64,000 bases of DNA from contig DCGP01000032.1 in NCBI GenBank assembly GCA_002314595.1, positions 27,223 to 91,222 of the forward strand, given 5' to 3'. Shown here one piece after another: positions 39,107 to 47,949 of this stretch. The notes under the pieces are model-generated. The model saw nothing but the letters and a program-made list of their open reading frames with translations. It was not told where the DNA came from and made no database searches. How positions within the stretch are numbered: the stretch's first letter is position 1; each line of letters opens with the position of its first letter. The position numbers and the translations under genes are program-made. The stretch comes from Clostridiales bacterium UBA1775. Lineage in GTDB: Bacteria > Bacillota > Clostridia > Monoglobales > Firm-18.

Positions 39107-39136
39107 TTGACAAAATACTGCATTTTGTTGTATAAT
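39107..39136 (+). promoter_or_regulatory. Sigma-A promoter of the rpmH operon
   Basis: TTGACA (39107-39112) and TATAAT (39131-39136), both perfect hexamers, are 18 nt apart. The leader is about 70 nt long and holds a GGGAGG ribosome binding site. No DnaA box is present here. Confidence 0.85.
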
Positions 39137-39214
39137 GATAATACTGTCAAAATGGCAAAGATTTGCTGATTTTGGTCAGCAAATTTACTATATAATATAA
39201 GGGAGGAAAGAAAG

Positions 39215-39349
39215 ATGTTACAGACATTTCAGCCTAAAAAACGCCAAAGAAAAAAAGTTCATGGTTTTAGAAAGCGTATGGCAACTGCTAACGGAAGAAA
39301 AGTTTTAGCACGCAGAAGAAGCAAAGGCCGTTCACAGATCTGTGCATAG
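39215..39349 (+). CDS. rpmH: Ribosomal protein L34
   Basis: This 44-residue protein matches L34 along its length ([37 protein letters not shown]). It has a GGGAGG site before the ATG. It is the first gene of the conserved rpmH-rnpA-yidD-yidC-jag-mnmE-mnmG group. The usual second residue is Lys or Ser, so the LQTF opening is a minor variant. Confidence 0.97.
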   Translation: MLQTFQPKKRQRKKVHGFRKRMATANGRKVLARRRSKGRSQICA

Positions 39350-39357
39350 TTTTCACT

Positions 39358-39696
39358 ATGAAGAGAACACTTTCATTGAACCGCAATACTTTGTTCAAAC
39401 GATTATACTACCGCGGTAAAGCGTATAGCTGTCCTTATTTTGTACTATACACAATGACTACTAAGTCAAGTGTTAACAGGATAGGCTTTACCGTGAGTAA
39501 AAAAATCGGCAAAGCGGTTGTAAGAAACAGAGCAAGACGCCTTATGTTTGAGGCGTTCCGCCTACACGAAATGCAGATAAAAGATGGATATTATATGGTT
39601 ATGGTGGCACGTTCGGCCATTTTAAAAGCAGATTTTAAATCAATAACTCATTCAGTAGAGGATATTCTTAAAAAGGCGGATATGATTACAAAATGA
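39358..39696 (+). CDS. rnpA: Ribonuclease P protein component
   Basis: This 112-residue basic protein has the RnpA core: [24 protein letters not shown]. It binds RNase P RNA and helps it cut pre-tRNA 5' leaders. It begins 8 bp after rpmH. Confidence 0.95.
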   Translation: MKRTLSLNRNTLFKRLYYRGKAYSCPYFVLYTMTTKSSVNRIGFTVSKKIGKAVVRNRARRLMFEAFRLHEMQIKDGYYMVMVARSAILKADFKSITHSVEDILKKADMITK

Positions 39697-39902
39697 AAAA
39701 AGTGATAATTTTTATTGTCAGACTATATCAACGGTTTATTTCACCGTTAAAAAAACCTTGTTGTCGGTTTTATCCAAGCTGTTCCCAATACTGTATTGAG
39801 GCAGTTACAAAATATGGTACGGCACGGGGATTATTTTTATTTTTTAAAAGAATTTTAAGGTGTAACCCTTGGAATAAGGGTGGGTACGATCCGGTACCGT
39901 AA
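39693..39902 (+). CDS. yidD: Membrane protein insertion efficiency factor YidD
   Basis: This 69-residue protein has the YidD signature ([26 protein letters not shown], then [14 protein letters not shown]), with an amphipathic N-terminus. It overlaps rnpA by ATGA and is followed by yidC, the insertase it assists. Confidence 0.95.
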   Translation: MKKVIIFIVRLYQRFISPLKKPCCRFYPSCSQYCIEAVTKYGTARGLFLFFKRILRCNPWNKGGYDPVP

Positions 39903-39922
39903 CACATAAAAGGAGCCAAAAT

Positions 39923-40795
39923 ATGATAGCAACTATATGCGGTTTATTCGGTAAATTGCTTAACTTTTTTTATGGATTTTTTGGAAATAATTATGGTTGG
40001 GCACTAATAGGTTTTACATTTGTTATTAACATTATTATATTACCGCTTTCTATCAAACAGCAAAAATCAACTCTTGAAATGCAGAAAATCCAGCCTGAAC
40101 TTTCAAAACTTCAGACTAAATATAAAAATGATAAAGAAAAACTTAATGAAGAAACAATGAAGCTTTATAAGGAAAGTGGATACAACCCAATGAGTGGTTG
40201 CTTGCCTTTGCTTATTCAATTACCTATTATTCTTATTTTGTATCAGGTAATTATTAAGCCACTTTCATATATGCAAGGCTTAACTGCAAGCCAAATTGCA
40301 GAACTTACCAAATTGGTTGGTTCAAAGGTAACTGCAACAAGCGAAGTTACATTGGCAGCAAATGCTGCAAAATTAGGTGCTGAAAAATTAAGCACATTAA
40401 GTTTTAATTTTACAGAAATCAACTTTAATTTCTTCGGTTTAGATTTAGGTGCTACACCAAGCTTTAAAGTGTTTGGTATATTGTGGTTAATACCAATATT
40501 GGCAGGTGTTACAACATACTTACTTTCTTGGTATACTACCTATCAATCACAAAGCAGAATGACTGAAGAAGAAAAGAAAAAGAACAAAGAAAATTCAAGT
40601 GCAAATCAGATGCAAACAATGAACAAGATTATGCCGTTAATTACGGTTTATTTTGCTTTTTCTTTTGCAGCAGGTATAGGTTTTTATTGGATAATAAATA
40701 ACGTATTTAGATTTATTCAGCAGTACTTTACAAATATGTTAATCAATAAAAAGATAAATAATGACCCATTGGTTATTGATAAGAGAAAAAAATAG
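39923..40795 (+). CDS. yidC: YidC/Oxa1 family membrane insertase
   Basis: This 290-residue polytopic protein has the YidC core: GWALIGFTFVINIIILPLSIKQQKSTLEMQKIQPEL, then SGCLPLLIQLPIILILYQVI, and a late FAFSFAAGIGFYWIINN. It inserts membrane proteins with or without Sec. It lacks a lipobox cysteine, unlike SpoIIIJ of Bacillus. AGGAG precedes the ATG. Confidence 0.94.
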   Translation: MIATICGLFGKLLNFFYGFFGNNYGWALIGFTFVINIIILPLSIKQQKSTLEMQKIQPELSKLQTKYKNDKEKLNEETMKLYKESGYNPMSGCLPLLIQLPIILILYQVIIKPLSYMQGLTASQIAELTKLVGSKVTATSEVTLAANAAKLGAEKLSTLSFNFTEINFNFFGLDLGATPSFKVFGILWLIPILAGVTTYLLSWYTTYQSQSRMTEEEKKKNKENSSANQMQTMNKIMPLITVYFAFSFAAGIGFYWIINNVFRFIQQYFTNMLINKKINNDPLVIDKRKK

Positions 40796-40806
40796 CAAAA
40801 AATCTT

Positions 40807-40833
40807 GTTGCATAGTTAATCAACTGATGCAAC
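40807..40833 (+). promoter_or_regulatory. Stem-loop directly before the khpB ribosome binding site
   Basis: GTTGCAT (40807-40813) pairs with ATGCAAC (40827-40833), and an inner AGTT/AACT adds four pairs with one bulged G and a 4-nt loop. The next bases are the GGAGG of khpB. It has no T run, so it is more likely an mRNA processing or stability element than a terminator. Confidence 0.6.
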
Positions 40834-40845
40834 GGAGGTAAAGAT

Positions 40846-41643
40846 ATGACAAAAAGAATAGAAGTTACTGCTAAAACTGTAGAAGAAGCAGTAGAAAAGG
40901 CACTAAAAGAATTTGGCACAACACGTGAAAATGTTGATGTTTACGTTGTTGAAGAAGGTTCTAAGGGTATCTTTGGCATTGGTGCAAAAGATGCTAAGGT
41001 TAGGGTGTCATTTAACGAAGAAAAAATTGAAAATGTTAAGATTTCACTTAGCACAGACGATATTGACGAGGCAAAAAAACCATCTCCAAAGCCTGCTCCA
41101 AAGCCAAAGAAAAAGGCTGAAACAGTTGAAAAACCGGTGGTAGAAGATGAAGAAGAAAGCAAGCCACGTCCTGAAAGAAAAACAACATATTCAGCTGAAG
41201 CTGTTGCACAAGCAAGGGATTTTGTTGCAGATGTTGTTAAAAAAATGGGTACTTCTTGTGAGGTTACTGCCGTAGACGGTGAAGCAAGGCTTATTATCGC
41301 AGGAGAGGACGTAGGTATTGTTATCGGTAGACGTGGCGACACAATTGACGCTATTCAATATTTAACAAACCTTTATGTTAACAAGGATAGACACGGTGAT
41401 GACTACTGCCGTATTACAGTAGATACCGAAAACTATCGTGCAAGACGTGAAGAAACACTTAAAAAGCTTGCAAACAGCGTTGCAAACAAGGCAATTAAGT
41501 ACAAAAAGGATATGTCGCTTGAACCAATGAATCCTTACGAAAGAAGAATTATCCATGCGGCATTACAAAATAATAAGTATGTTAAGACAAAGAGTGTTGG
41601 TGAAGAACCAAACAGAAGAATTGTTGTAACATTAAAAAAATAA
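40846..41643 (+). CDS. khpB: KhpB/Jag RNA-binding protein
   Basis: This 265-residue protein has an N-terminal Jag domain (IEVTAKTVEEAVEKALKEFG, GSKGIFGIGAKDAKV), a Lys/Pro/Glu-rich linker (about 85-118), a KH domain (GEDVGIVIGRRGDTIDAIQYL) and a C-terminal R3H domain (MNPYERRIIHAALQNN). It is an RNA chaperone that affects cell elongation and division in streptococci. Its place after yidC is conserved. Confidence 0.94.
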   Translation: MTKRIEVTAKTVEEAVEKALKEFGTTRENVDVYVVEEGSKGIFGIGAKDAKVRVSFNEEKIENVKISLSTDDIDEAKKPSPKPAPKPKKKAETVEKPVVEDEEESKPRPERKTTYSAEAVAQARDFVADVVKKMGTSCEVTAVDGEARLIIAGEDVGIVIGRRGDTIDAIQYLTNLYVNKDRHGDDYCRITVDTENYRARREETLKKLANSVANKAIKYKKDMSLEPMNPYERRIIHAALQNNKYVKTKSVGEEPNRRIVVTLKK

Positions 41644-41652
41644 TTTGATTTT

Positions 41653-41691
41653 AAAGGTTGTTACATAATCCTATATGTAACAACCTTTTTT
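41653..41691 (+). terminator. Intrinsic terminator between khpB and mnmE
   Basis: A 15-bp stem (AAAGGTTGTTACATA 41653-41667 with 41674-41688) and a short loop end in a T run to 41691. The AGAGGTG site of mnmE starts almost at once, with no room for a promoter, so mnmE depends on read-through. Confidence 0.85.
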
Positions 41692-41705
41692 GCAGAGGTG
41701 TTAAT

Positions 41706-43040
41706 ATGACCATAGTAGCTATTGCAACAGCAAATGCCACAGGAGGCATAGGCATTGTTAGGTTAAGTGGTGAAAAGTCAATAGAAATAGCAAATCAAGT
41801 TTTTAGCTTGGATATTTCAAAGTTTGAAAGCCATACTCTTCATCTTGGCAAGGTAAAAAAAGATGGAAAAAATATTGATGAAGCCTTGGTTAGCGTGTTT
41901 AAAGCTCCAAATAGCTACACCGGTGAAGATGTTGTTGAAATAAACTGTCATGGTGGTTTGAAGGTTTGCAAAATGGTTTTAGAGCTGTTGCTTGAAAAGG
42001 GTGCAGTTATGGCAGGACCGGGGGAGTTTACAAAAAGGGCATTTTTAAATGGAAAAATGGATTTGAGCCAAGCAGAAGCAGTTGCAGACCTGATTTCTGC
42101 AGAAACTGACGATGCAGTTACAGTTGCAGCTAATCAGCTTGACAAAAAACTATCTGCTAAAATTAACAGTTTAAGGGATAGTCTTTTGGCAACCACATCA
42201 CACATTCTTGCTATGATAGATTTTTCCGAAGAAGGTGTACCGGAGCTTGATTATACAGAACTAAATAACACATTGTTCAATATTAAATCAACATTAACAG
42301 ACTTAATCAAATCAGCCGATAGTGGAAGTATTATCAAAAATGGTATAAATACGGCTATTATAGGCACTCCCAATGTAGGTAAATCAAGTATTTTAAACAC
42401 TATCTGTGGAGAAGACAGGGCAATTGTTACAAACATCGAAGGCACAACAAGGGACATTATAGAAACACAAGTTAATATTAAGGGATGCAAGCTTAATTTG
42501 CTTGACACTGCCGGCATTAGAAATAGCGATAATCAAGTTGAACAAATGGGCATTATCCGTTCAAAAGAAGCTATTTCAAAGGCAGATTTGGTATTCTTGG
42601 TAATAGATGGTTCAAGGGATTTAAAGGATTATGACAACGAGGTTATAGCTCTTGCAGATACGTCTAAAACCATTTGTTTAATAAATAAATCGGATATTGG
42701 GCATATTCCTAAGGTTCCAAATAATTTTTTAAAGACTATTAACGTTTCTGCAGTAACAGGAGACGGGTTTGAGGAATTATTTGATTTTATTTATAAAAAG
42801 TATGCAGTTGGGGATATTAACGAAAAGGTTATAATAACAAACCCACGACATAAGCAAAGCTTAATCAAGGCAAAATCTCTTGTGGACGGAGTCCTTGAAT
42901 CTATGGAAAACGGTATTCCTTTTGATATAATTTTAGGGGATATTGAGGTGGCAATTTCAGCACTTGGTGAAATTGGTGGTATGACAGTAAGCGATGAAAT
43001 AATAGATAATATTTTTGCAACATTTTGTGTTGGCAAATAA
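41706..43040 (+). CDS. mnmE: tRNA modification GTPase MnmE
   Basis: This 444-residue protein has the formyl-THF-binding N-domain (TIVAIATANATGGIGIVRLSG), a helical domain and an inserted G domain (IIGTPNVGKSSILNTI, TTRDIIETQ, LLDTAGIRNSD, NKSD), ending in the FCVGK motif. With MnmG it makes (carboxymethyl)aminomethyl-uridine 34. The ATG at 41706 follows GAGGTG. Upstream in-frame codons lie in the terminator. Confidence 0.96.
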   Translation: MTIVAIATANATGGIGIVRLSGEKSIEIANQVFSLDISKFESHTLHLGKVKKDGKNIDEALVSVFKAPNSYTGEDVVEINCHGGLKVCKMVLELLLEKGAVMAGPGEFTKRAFLNGKMDLSQAEAVADLISAETDDAVTVAANQLDKKLSAKINSLRDSLLATTSHILAMIDFSEEGVPELDYTELNNTLFNIKSTLTDLIKSADSGSIIKNGINTAIIGTPNVGKSSILNTICGEDRAIVTNIEGTTRDIIETQVNIKGCKLNLLDTAGIRNSDNQVEQMGIIRSKEAISKADLVFLVIDGSRDLKDYDNEVIALADTSKTICLINKSDIGHIPKVPNNFLKTINVSAVTGDGFEELFDFIYKKYAVGDINEKVIITNPRHKQSLIKAKSLVDGVLESMENGIPFDIILGDIEVAISALGEIGGMTVSDEIIDNIFATFCVGK

Positions 43041-43057
43041 GTTAGGTAGGGGTAAAT

Positions 43058-44926
43058 ATGACAAACTATTTTGCCGGAGAATATGACGTTGCAGTTATCG
43101 GGGCAGGACACGCAGGTTGTGAAGCTGCTTTGGCATCTGCAAGGCTCGGTATGAAAACAATAATTTTTACAATCAATCTTGATGCAATAGGTAATATGCC
43201 TTGCAATCCTTGTATAGGTGGCACGGCAAAGGGACACCTTGTTAGAGAAATTGATGCATTAGGTGGGGAAATGGGCAAGGCTGCAGATGCTACATTTATC
43301 CAATCTCGTATGCTAAACAAGGGCAAAGGCCCTGCTGTATATTCATTGCGTGTTCAGTCTGACAGACGAGCATATCAAGAGTATATGAAGCGTACATTGG
43401 AGCATCAGCCAAACCTTGATGTTAAGCAGTGTGAAGTTGTTGAGATTTTGCACCATAACAATAAAATTACAGGGGTGGTTACTCACCTTGGCGCAGAATT
43501 CAAGGTAAAGTCCGTAATTATTTGTTCCGGTACATATTTAAGGGGTAAAATTTATGTTGGTGATGTTTCTTACGAAAGTGGCCCTGACGGAATGTTCCCT
43601 GCTAACAAAATGACACAATCCTTGCACGATATGGGTATCAAAACCATGAGGTTTAAAACCGGCACTCCTGCAAGAGTAAATAAAAATACAGTAGATTTGT
43701 CCAAATTTGAAGAACAGGTGGGCGATGATGAAATTGTTAATTTCTCATTTACCACTAAGACAAAGGGCGAAAATAAAATCAAGTGCTATCTTAACTATAC
43801 AACAGAAAAGATGCACGATTTAATTAAGGAAAATCTGCATAGGTCCCCACTTTACAGTGGTAAAATTGAGGGAGTAGGTCCAAGATATTGCCCGTCAATA
43901 GAGGACAAGGTAGTTAGGTTTGCAGACAAGGAAAGACATCAATTTTTCCTTGAACCATGTGGACTAAATACAGACGAAATGTATGTTCAAGGCTTGTCAT
44001 CATCATTACCGGAAGAGGTTCAAATTGCAATGTATAGGGCAATTCCGGGTATGGAAAATGTTCATTTTATGCGTAATGCTTATGCCATTGAGTACGATTG
44101 CATAGACCCAACTCAATTAAAGCCTTCATTGGAGTTTAAAAATGTTGAAGGTCTTTACGGTGCAGGTCAGTTTAACGGTACATCAGGATACGAGGAAGCT
44201 GCTGCTCAAGGTTTAATGGCAGGCATAAATTCTGCCAGAAAGCTAAAAGGTGAAGAACCTGTTGTGCTTTCAAGGTCGGACGCATACATTGGAGTGTTAA
44301 TTGATGACCTTGTTACAAAGGGAACAAATGAGCCATATCGTATGATGACTGCAAGGGCAGAACACAGACTGCTTTTAAGACAGGATAATGCAGATATAAG
44401 GCTTACTCCAACAGGCTATGAAATTGGCTTAATAGATGAAGAAAGATATGCAGAATTTTCTAAAATGAGGGACAATATTCAAAGTGAAAAGGAAAGACTT
44501 TACAACAAGGTTTTAAGCCCTAACGAAGCAACAAACAACTTCCTTGTCGCCCATGGAAGCACGCCGATTTCAACAGGGGTAAGGTTGATTGATGTGGTAA
44601 AAAGACCACAAATAAAATATACAGACATTGCAGAAATTGACGACGAATTCCCTAATTATGATAAAAATACAGCTTATCAAATTGAGGTTGACGTTAAGTA
44701 CGAAGGTTATATCAAACGCCAAGTTGAACAAGCACAGCAGATGAAAAAGCTTGATAATCGAAAAATACCTACGGATATAGACTATAACGAAATTTACGGA
44801 CTACGAATAGAGGCAAGGCAAAAGCTTTCGGACATTAGACCGGAATCTGTTGGACAAGCATCACGTATTTCTGGTGTTTCGCCGGCAGATATTGCAGTTT
44901 TACTTGTATATTTAAAGACAAAATAG
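43058..44926 (+). CDS. mnmG: tRNA uridine-5-carboxymethylaminomethyl modification enzyme MnmG
   Basis: This 622-residue FAD enzyme has the dinucleotide-binding motif [42 protein letters not shown] and [16 protein letters not shown], plus a C-terminal helical domain. It partners MnmE. rsmG (gidB), its usual next gene, is absent. Confidence 0.96.
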   Translation: MTNYFAGEYDVAVIGAGHAGCEAALASARLGMKTIIFTINLDAIGNMPCNPCIGGTAKGHLVREIDALGGEMGKAADATFIQSRMLNKGKGPAVYSLRVQSDRRAYQEYMKRTLEHQPNLDVKQCEVVEILHHNNKITGVVTHLGAEFKVKSVIICSGTYLRGKIYVGDVSYESGPDGMFPANKMTQSLHDMGIKTMRFKTGTPARVNKNTVDLSKFEEQVGDDEIVNFSFTTKTKGENKIKCYLNYTTEKMHDLIKENLHRSPLYSGKIEGVGPRYCPSIEDKVVRFADKERHQFFLEPCGLNTDEMYVQGLSSSLPEEVQIAMYRAIPGMENVHFMRNAYAIEYDCIDPTQLKPSLEFKNVEGLYGAGQFNGTSGYEEAAAQGLMAGINSARKLKGEEPVVLSRSDAYIGVLIDDLVTKGTNEPYRMMTARAEHRLLLRQDNADIRLTPTGYEIGLIDEERYAEFSKMRDNIQSEKERLYNKVLSPNEATNNFLVAHGSTPISTGVRLIDVVKRPQIKYTDIAEIDDEFPNYDKNTAYQIEVDVKYEGYIKRQVEQAQQMKKLDNRKIPTDIDYNEIYGLRIEARQKLSDIRPESVGQASRISGVSPADIAVLLVYLKTK

Positions 44927-44935
44927 CAAAAAATA

Positions 44936-44956
44936 CCCTTATATTAAATATAAGGG
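44936..44956 (+). promoter_or_regulatory. Hairpin burying the ribosome binding site of the YkuS-like gene
   Basis: CCCTTATA (44936-44943) pairs perfectly with TATAAGGG (44949-44956) around a 5-nt loop. The 3' arm contains most of the AAGGGG site used by the TTG start 9 nt later. The following T run also makes it resemble a terminator for mnmG. The two roles are not exclusive. Confidence 0.65.
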
Positions 44957-44965
44957 GTGAATTTT

Positions 44966-45223
44966 TTGATAGTTGCATTAACGTGGAGGTCTATGTATTT
45001 AAAGGAGCAATTAGAATCCTACGGGCATAAAATTGTTGAAGTAGGCAAGTACCGTGGGGCAATAGATGCACTTGTTTACAGTGGCACATCTGTAAGTGAT
45101 TTAAAACTATTAAATTCCAACTTTCCAAACGGGTGTGGAGTGTTGGTAATAGATTGCACAAACAGAAGTGCAGAATTTGTTAATTCTTGTTTAATACGAC
45201 GTACGTTTTCGCCGTTATTTTAA
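44966..45223 (+). CDS. Small YkuS-like (UPF0180) protein
   Basis: This protein of about 85 residues has the layout of the YkuS family: an early LKEQLESYGHKIVEVG segment, DALVYSG, and a C-terminal GVLVIDCTNRSAEFVN followed by RRTFSPLF. The function of the family is unknown. The TTG at 44966 fits GGGGTG best. A GTG at 44957 in the same frame overlaps that site. It takes the place that rsmG usually holds after mnmG. Confidence 0.5.
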   Translation: MIVALTWRSMYLKEQLESYGHKIVEVGKYRGAIDALVYSGTSVSDLKLLNSNFPNGCGVLVIDCTNRSAEFVNSCLIRRTFSPLF

Positions 45224-45252
45224 TTGACGAAATCAGAAATTTGTGTTATTAT
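45224..45252 (+). promoter_or_regulatory. Sigma-A promoter of the nifS-nifU-mnmA-pcrA group
   Basis: TTGACG (45224-45229) and TATTAT (45247-45252) are 17 nt apart, with an extended -10 TGT. The -35 begins right after the stop codon of the YkuS-like gene. Confidence 0.75.
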
Positions 45253-45289
45253 GTAATGTGGTAAATAAAGAAACGAAAGAGTGAAAAAA

Positions 45290-46462
45290 ATGATTTATGT
45301 TGATAACGCAGCAACAACAAAGTTAGAACCTGAAGTATTAAATGATATGATGCCGTATCTTACAGAAGAATACGGCAACGCATCTTCGGTATATAGCGTT
45401 GGTCAAAGTGCCAAGGAAGCAGTAGAAAGTGCAAGGGAAACATTTGCAAAGTGCCTTGGTGCAGACTCAAAGGAAATATTCTTTACAAGTGGTGGCTCGG
45501 AGGCAGATAACTGGGCACTTAAAGGTGTGGCAGATATGCTTTCTAAAAAAGGTAATCACATTATTACATCTGCAATAGAGCATCACGCAATTTTGCACAC
45601 TTGTGAATTTTTAGAAAAACACGGTTTTAAGGTTACATATCTACCTGTTGACGAATATGGTATGGTAAACCCAAAAGACCTTGAAAACGCCATTACAGAC
45701 AAAACTATTTTGGTTTCAATTATGTATGCAAATAATGAAATCGGTACAATTCAACCAGTAAAAAAATTGGCAGAAATTGCACATAAGCACAATGTGCTGT
45801 TCCATACAGATGCAGTGCAGGCAGTTGCACATATTAAAATTGATGTAAAGGACATTGATGTAGATTTAATGTCTGTTTCAGGTCATAAATTTGGTGGGCC
45901 AAAGGGTGTTGGTGCATTGTATATTAAAAAGGGAGTTCGCCTTTCAAACCTTATTCATGGTGGACAACAAGAGCGTGGCAAAAGAGCAACTACCGAAAAT
46001 GTTGCAGGTATAGTAGGTATAGCATCAGCTCTTAAACTATCAATGGATAACCTTGATAAAAATGTTGCAAAAATGCAAAAGCTACGTGATAAATATATAG
46101 ATGCAGTTATGGAAAAAATACCATATTGCAGACTAAACGGCCACAGAACAGAACGTTTGCCGGGCAATACTAATATTTCATTTGAATTTATCGAGGGCGA
46201 ATCAATGCTACTAATGCTTGATATGAACGGAATTTGTGCATCAAGTGGTTCAGCTTGCACAAGTGGTTCACTTGACCCATCTCACGTTTTGCTTGCAATC
46301 GGCTTGCCCCATGGCATTGCCCATGGCTCACTTAGGGTAACATTCTCACATCACAACACGGAAGATGATGTAGATAAGATTATAGAGGTGTTAACAAAGA
46401 CCGTACAAAGACTACGAGATATGTCGCCATTGTATGAAAAGGTTCAAAAGGAGGACAAATAA
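45290..46462 (+). CDS. nifS: Cysteine desulfurase NifS/IscS
   Basis: This 390-residue PLP enzyme removes sulfur from cysteine. MIYVDNAATTKLEPEVL opens it, the PLP lysine lies in SGHKFGGPKGVGALYIKKG, and the active-site Cys is in CASSGSACTSGSLDPSHVL. It is of the IscS/NifS group, whose partner nifU follows at once. The ATG at 45290 matches the usual N-terminus. A GTG three codons earlier is possible. Confidence 0.95.
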   Translation: MIYVDNAATTKLEPEVLNDMMPYLTEEYGNASSVYSVGQSAKEAVESARETFAKCLGADSKEIFFTSGGSEADNWALKGVADMLSKKGNHIITSAIEHHAILHTCEFLEKHGFKVTYLPVDEYGMVNPKDLENAITDKTILVSIMYANNEIGTIQPVKKLAEIAHKHNVLFHTDAVQAVAHIKIDVKDIDVDLMSVSGHKFGGPKGVGALYIKKGVRLSNLIHGGQQERGKRATTENVAGIVGIASALKLSMDNLDKNVAKMQKLRDKYIDAVMEKIPYCRLNGHRTERLPGNTNISFEFIEGESMLLMLDMNGICASSGSACTSGSLDPSHVLLAIGLPHGIAHGSLRVTFSHHNTEDDVDKIIEVLTKTVQRLRDMSPLYEKVQKEDK

Positions 46463-46463
46463 T

Positions 46464-46901
46464 ATGTATAGTGAAAAGGTAATGGATCATTTTGCAAATC
46501 CACGTAATGTAGGTGAAATACCTGATGCCAACGCAATCGGTGAAGTTGGTAACGAAAAATGTGGAGACATTATGAAAATATATATGAAAATCGAAAACGA
46601 CATCATTACAGATGTAAAGTTTAAGACTTTCGGTTGTGGTGCAGCAGTTGCAACAAGCAGTATGGCAACCACTTTGGTTAAGGGTAAATCAATTGAAGAA
46701 GCACTTAAATTAACAAACAAGGCTGTAATGGAAGCACTTGACGGCTTGCCGCCGGTAAAGGTGCATTGTTCAGTATTGGCAGAACAAGCAATCCAAGCAG
46801 CAATAGAAGACTATTACAATCGTCAAGGCATTGACCCATCAGGCATTTTAAAAAGATGCGACCATAACTGTGCTGAATGCACATGTCATACTCATGAGTA
46901 A
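46464..46901 (+). CDS. nifU: Fe-S cluster assembly scaffold NifU/IscU
   Basis: This 145-residue scaffold receives sulfur from NifS. MYSEKVMDHFANPRNVGEIP opens it, and the three cluster ligands are in GNEKCGDIMK, FGCGAAVA and VHCSVLAEQAI. A C-terminal extension with four more cysteines and three histidines (RCDHNCAECTCHTHE) is unlike E. coli IscU and could bind another metal. It starts 1 bp after nifS, behind AGGAGG. Confidence 0.93.
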   Translation: MYSEKVMDHFANPRNVGEIPDANAIGEVGNEKCGDIMKIYMKIENDIITDVKFKTFGCGAAVATSSMATTLVKGKSIEEALKLTNKAVMEALDGLPPVKVHCSVLAEQAIQAAIEDYYNRQGIDPSGILKRCDHNCAECTCHTHE

Positions 46902-47949
46902 GGGCAAAGTCGTAATAGGAATGAGTGGCGGTGTGGATAGTTCCGTTGCCGCTGCGTTGTTACAAAGGCAAGGATACGAAGTAATAGGTGTAACAATGAG
47001 TTTATGGAATGGAGAGCAGGTCAACGGTGGTTGCTGCTCTTTTTCTGCAAGTGAAGATGCAAAAAAAGTTGCAAATAAACTTGGTATTCCTCATTACGAT
47101 ATGGAATATAAAAATGAATTTAAGAAAAATGTAATAGATTATTTTGCAAATGAGTATAGGTCAGGCAGGACGCCTAATCCTTGTGTAATATGCAATAGAA
47201 CTGTTAAATTTAGTGGGCTGATAAAAATGGCAGACAAGCTTGGAGCAGACTATATTGCAACAGGTCACTATGCAAAAAAGACCTGCAAGGAGGGTACATA
47301 TTATTTAGAACGTCCTGAGGACATAAAAAAAGACCAGTCCTATTTCTTATATAGAATTACCCAAGAACAACTTGCAAGGACATTGTTTCCTCTTTACGGA
47401 ATTACCAAGGATGAAACACGTAAAATTGCTAAGGAAATTGGGCTTGATGTAGCAAACAAGCCTGACAGTCAGGACATTTGCTTTATACCCGATGGAGATT
47501 ATGCAAGGTTTATTGAAAGAAATTACGGCAAAATGCCCGTAGGTGATTTTACCTTAATTGACGGAACTGTAGTAGGCAAGCATAAGGGACTTTTAAATTA
47601 TACAATAGGTCAAAGAAAAGGTCTTGGTATTGCTTTAAATAAGCCTATGTACGTTGTTAAAATTGATGCCCTAAATAATCAAGTTGTGTTAGGCGAAAAT
47701 GGAACTCAATTAGAAGAATGTTTAAAGGCATTTGATGTAAATTATATTTCAAATAAAAAAATAGATAAAAATTACAAATGTACTGCAAAAATAAGATACA
47801 ATTCAGCAGATGTACCTTGCAGGGTTAATCCAACAGACGATGGCTTTGATTTGGTATTTGACCAACCACAAAAATCTGTTACACCGGGACAAATGGTTGT
47901 TTTGTATGATGAAGGTACAGTAATCGGTGGAGGAATAATAGGTGTTTGA
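46894..47949 (+). CDS. mnmA: tRNA-uridine 2-sulfurtransferase MnmA
   Basis: This 351-residue enzyme thiolates uridine 34. It has the PP-loop motif VVIGMSGGVDSSVAAALL, the catalytic Cys in NPCVICNRTVKF and the second in SQDICFIPDGDY. The ATG at 46894 overlaps nifU by 8 nt and has no good ribosome binding site, so coupling with nifU is likely. With NifS next door, it forms a complete sulfur path to s2U34. Confidence 0.95.
   Translation: MSKGKVVIGMSGGVDSSVAAALLQRQGYEVIGVTMSLWNGEQVNGGCCSFSASEDAKKVANKLGIPHYDMEYKNEFKKNVIDYFANEYRSGRTPNPCVICNRTVKFSGLIKMADKLGADYIATGHYAKKTCKEGTYYLERPEDIKKDQSYFLYRITQEQLARTLFPLYGITKDETRKIAKEIGLDVANKPDSQDICFIPDGDYARFIERNYGKMPVGDFTLIDGTVVGKHKGLLNYTIGQRKGLGIALNKPMYVVKIDALNNQVVLGENGTQLEECLKAFDVNYISNKKIDKNYKCTAKIRYNSADVPCRVNPTDDGFDLVFDQPQKSVTPGQMVVLYDEGTVIGGGIIGV

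Noticed and set aside
39085..39214. Replication origin upstream of rpmH
   Set aside because: No DnaA box (TTATCCACA-like) or AT-rich repeat cluster is present, and dnaA is not adjacent.
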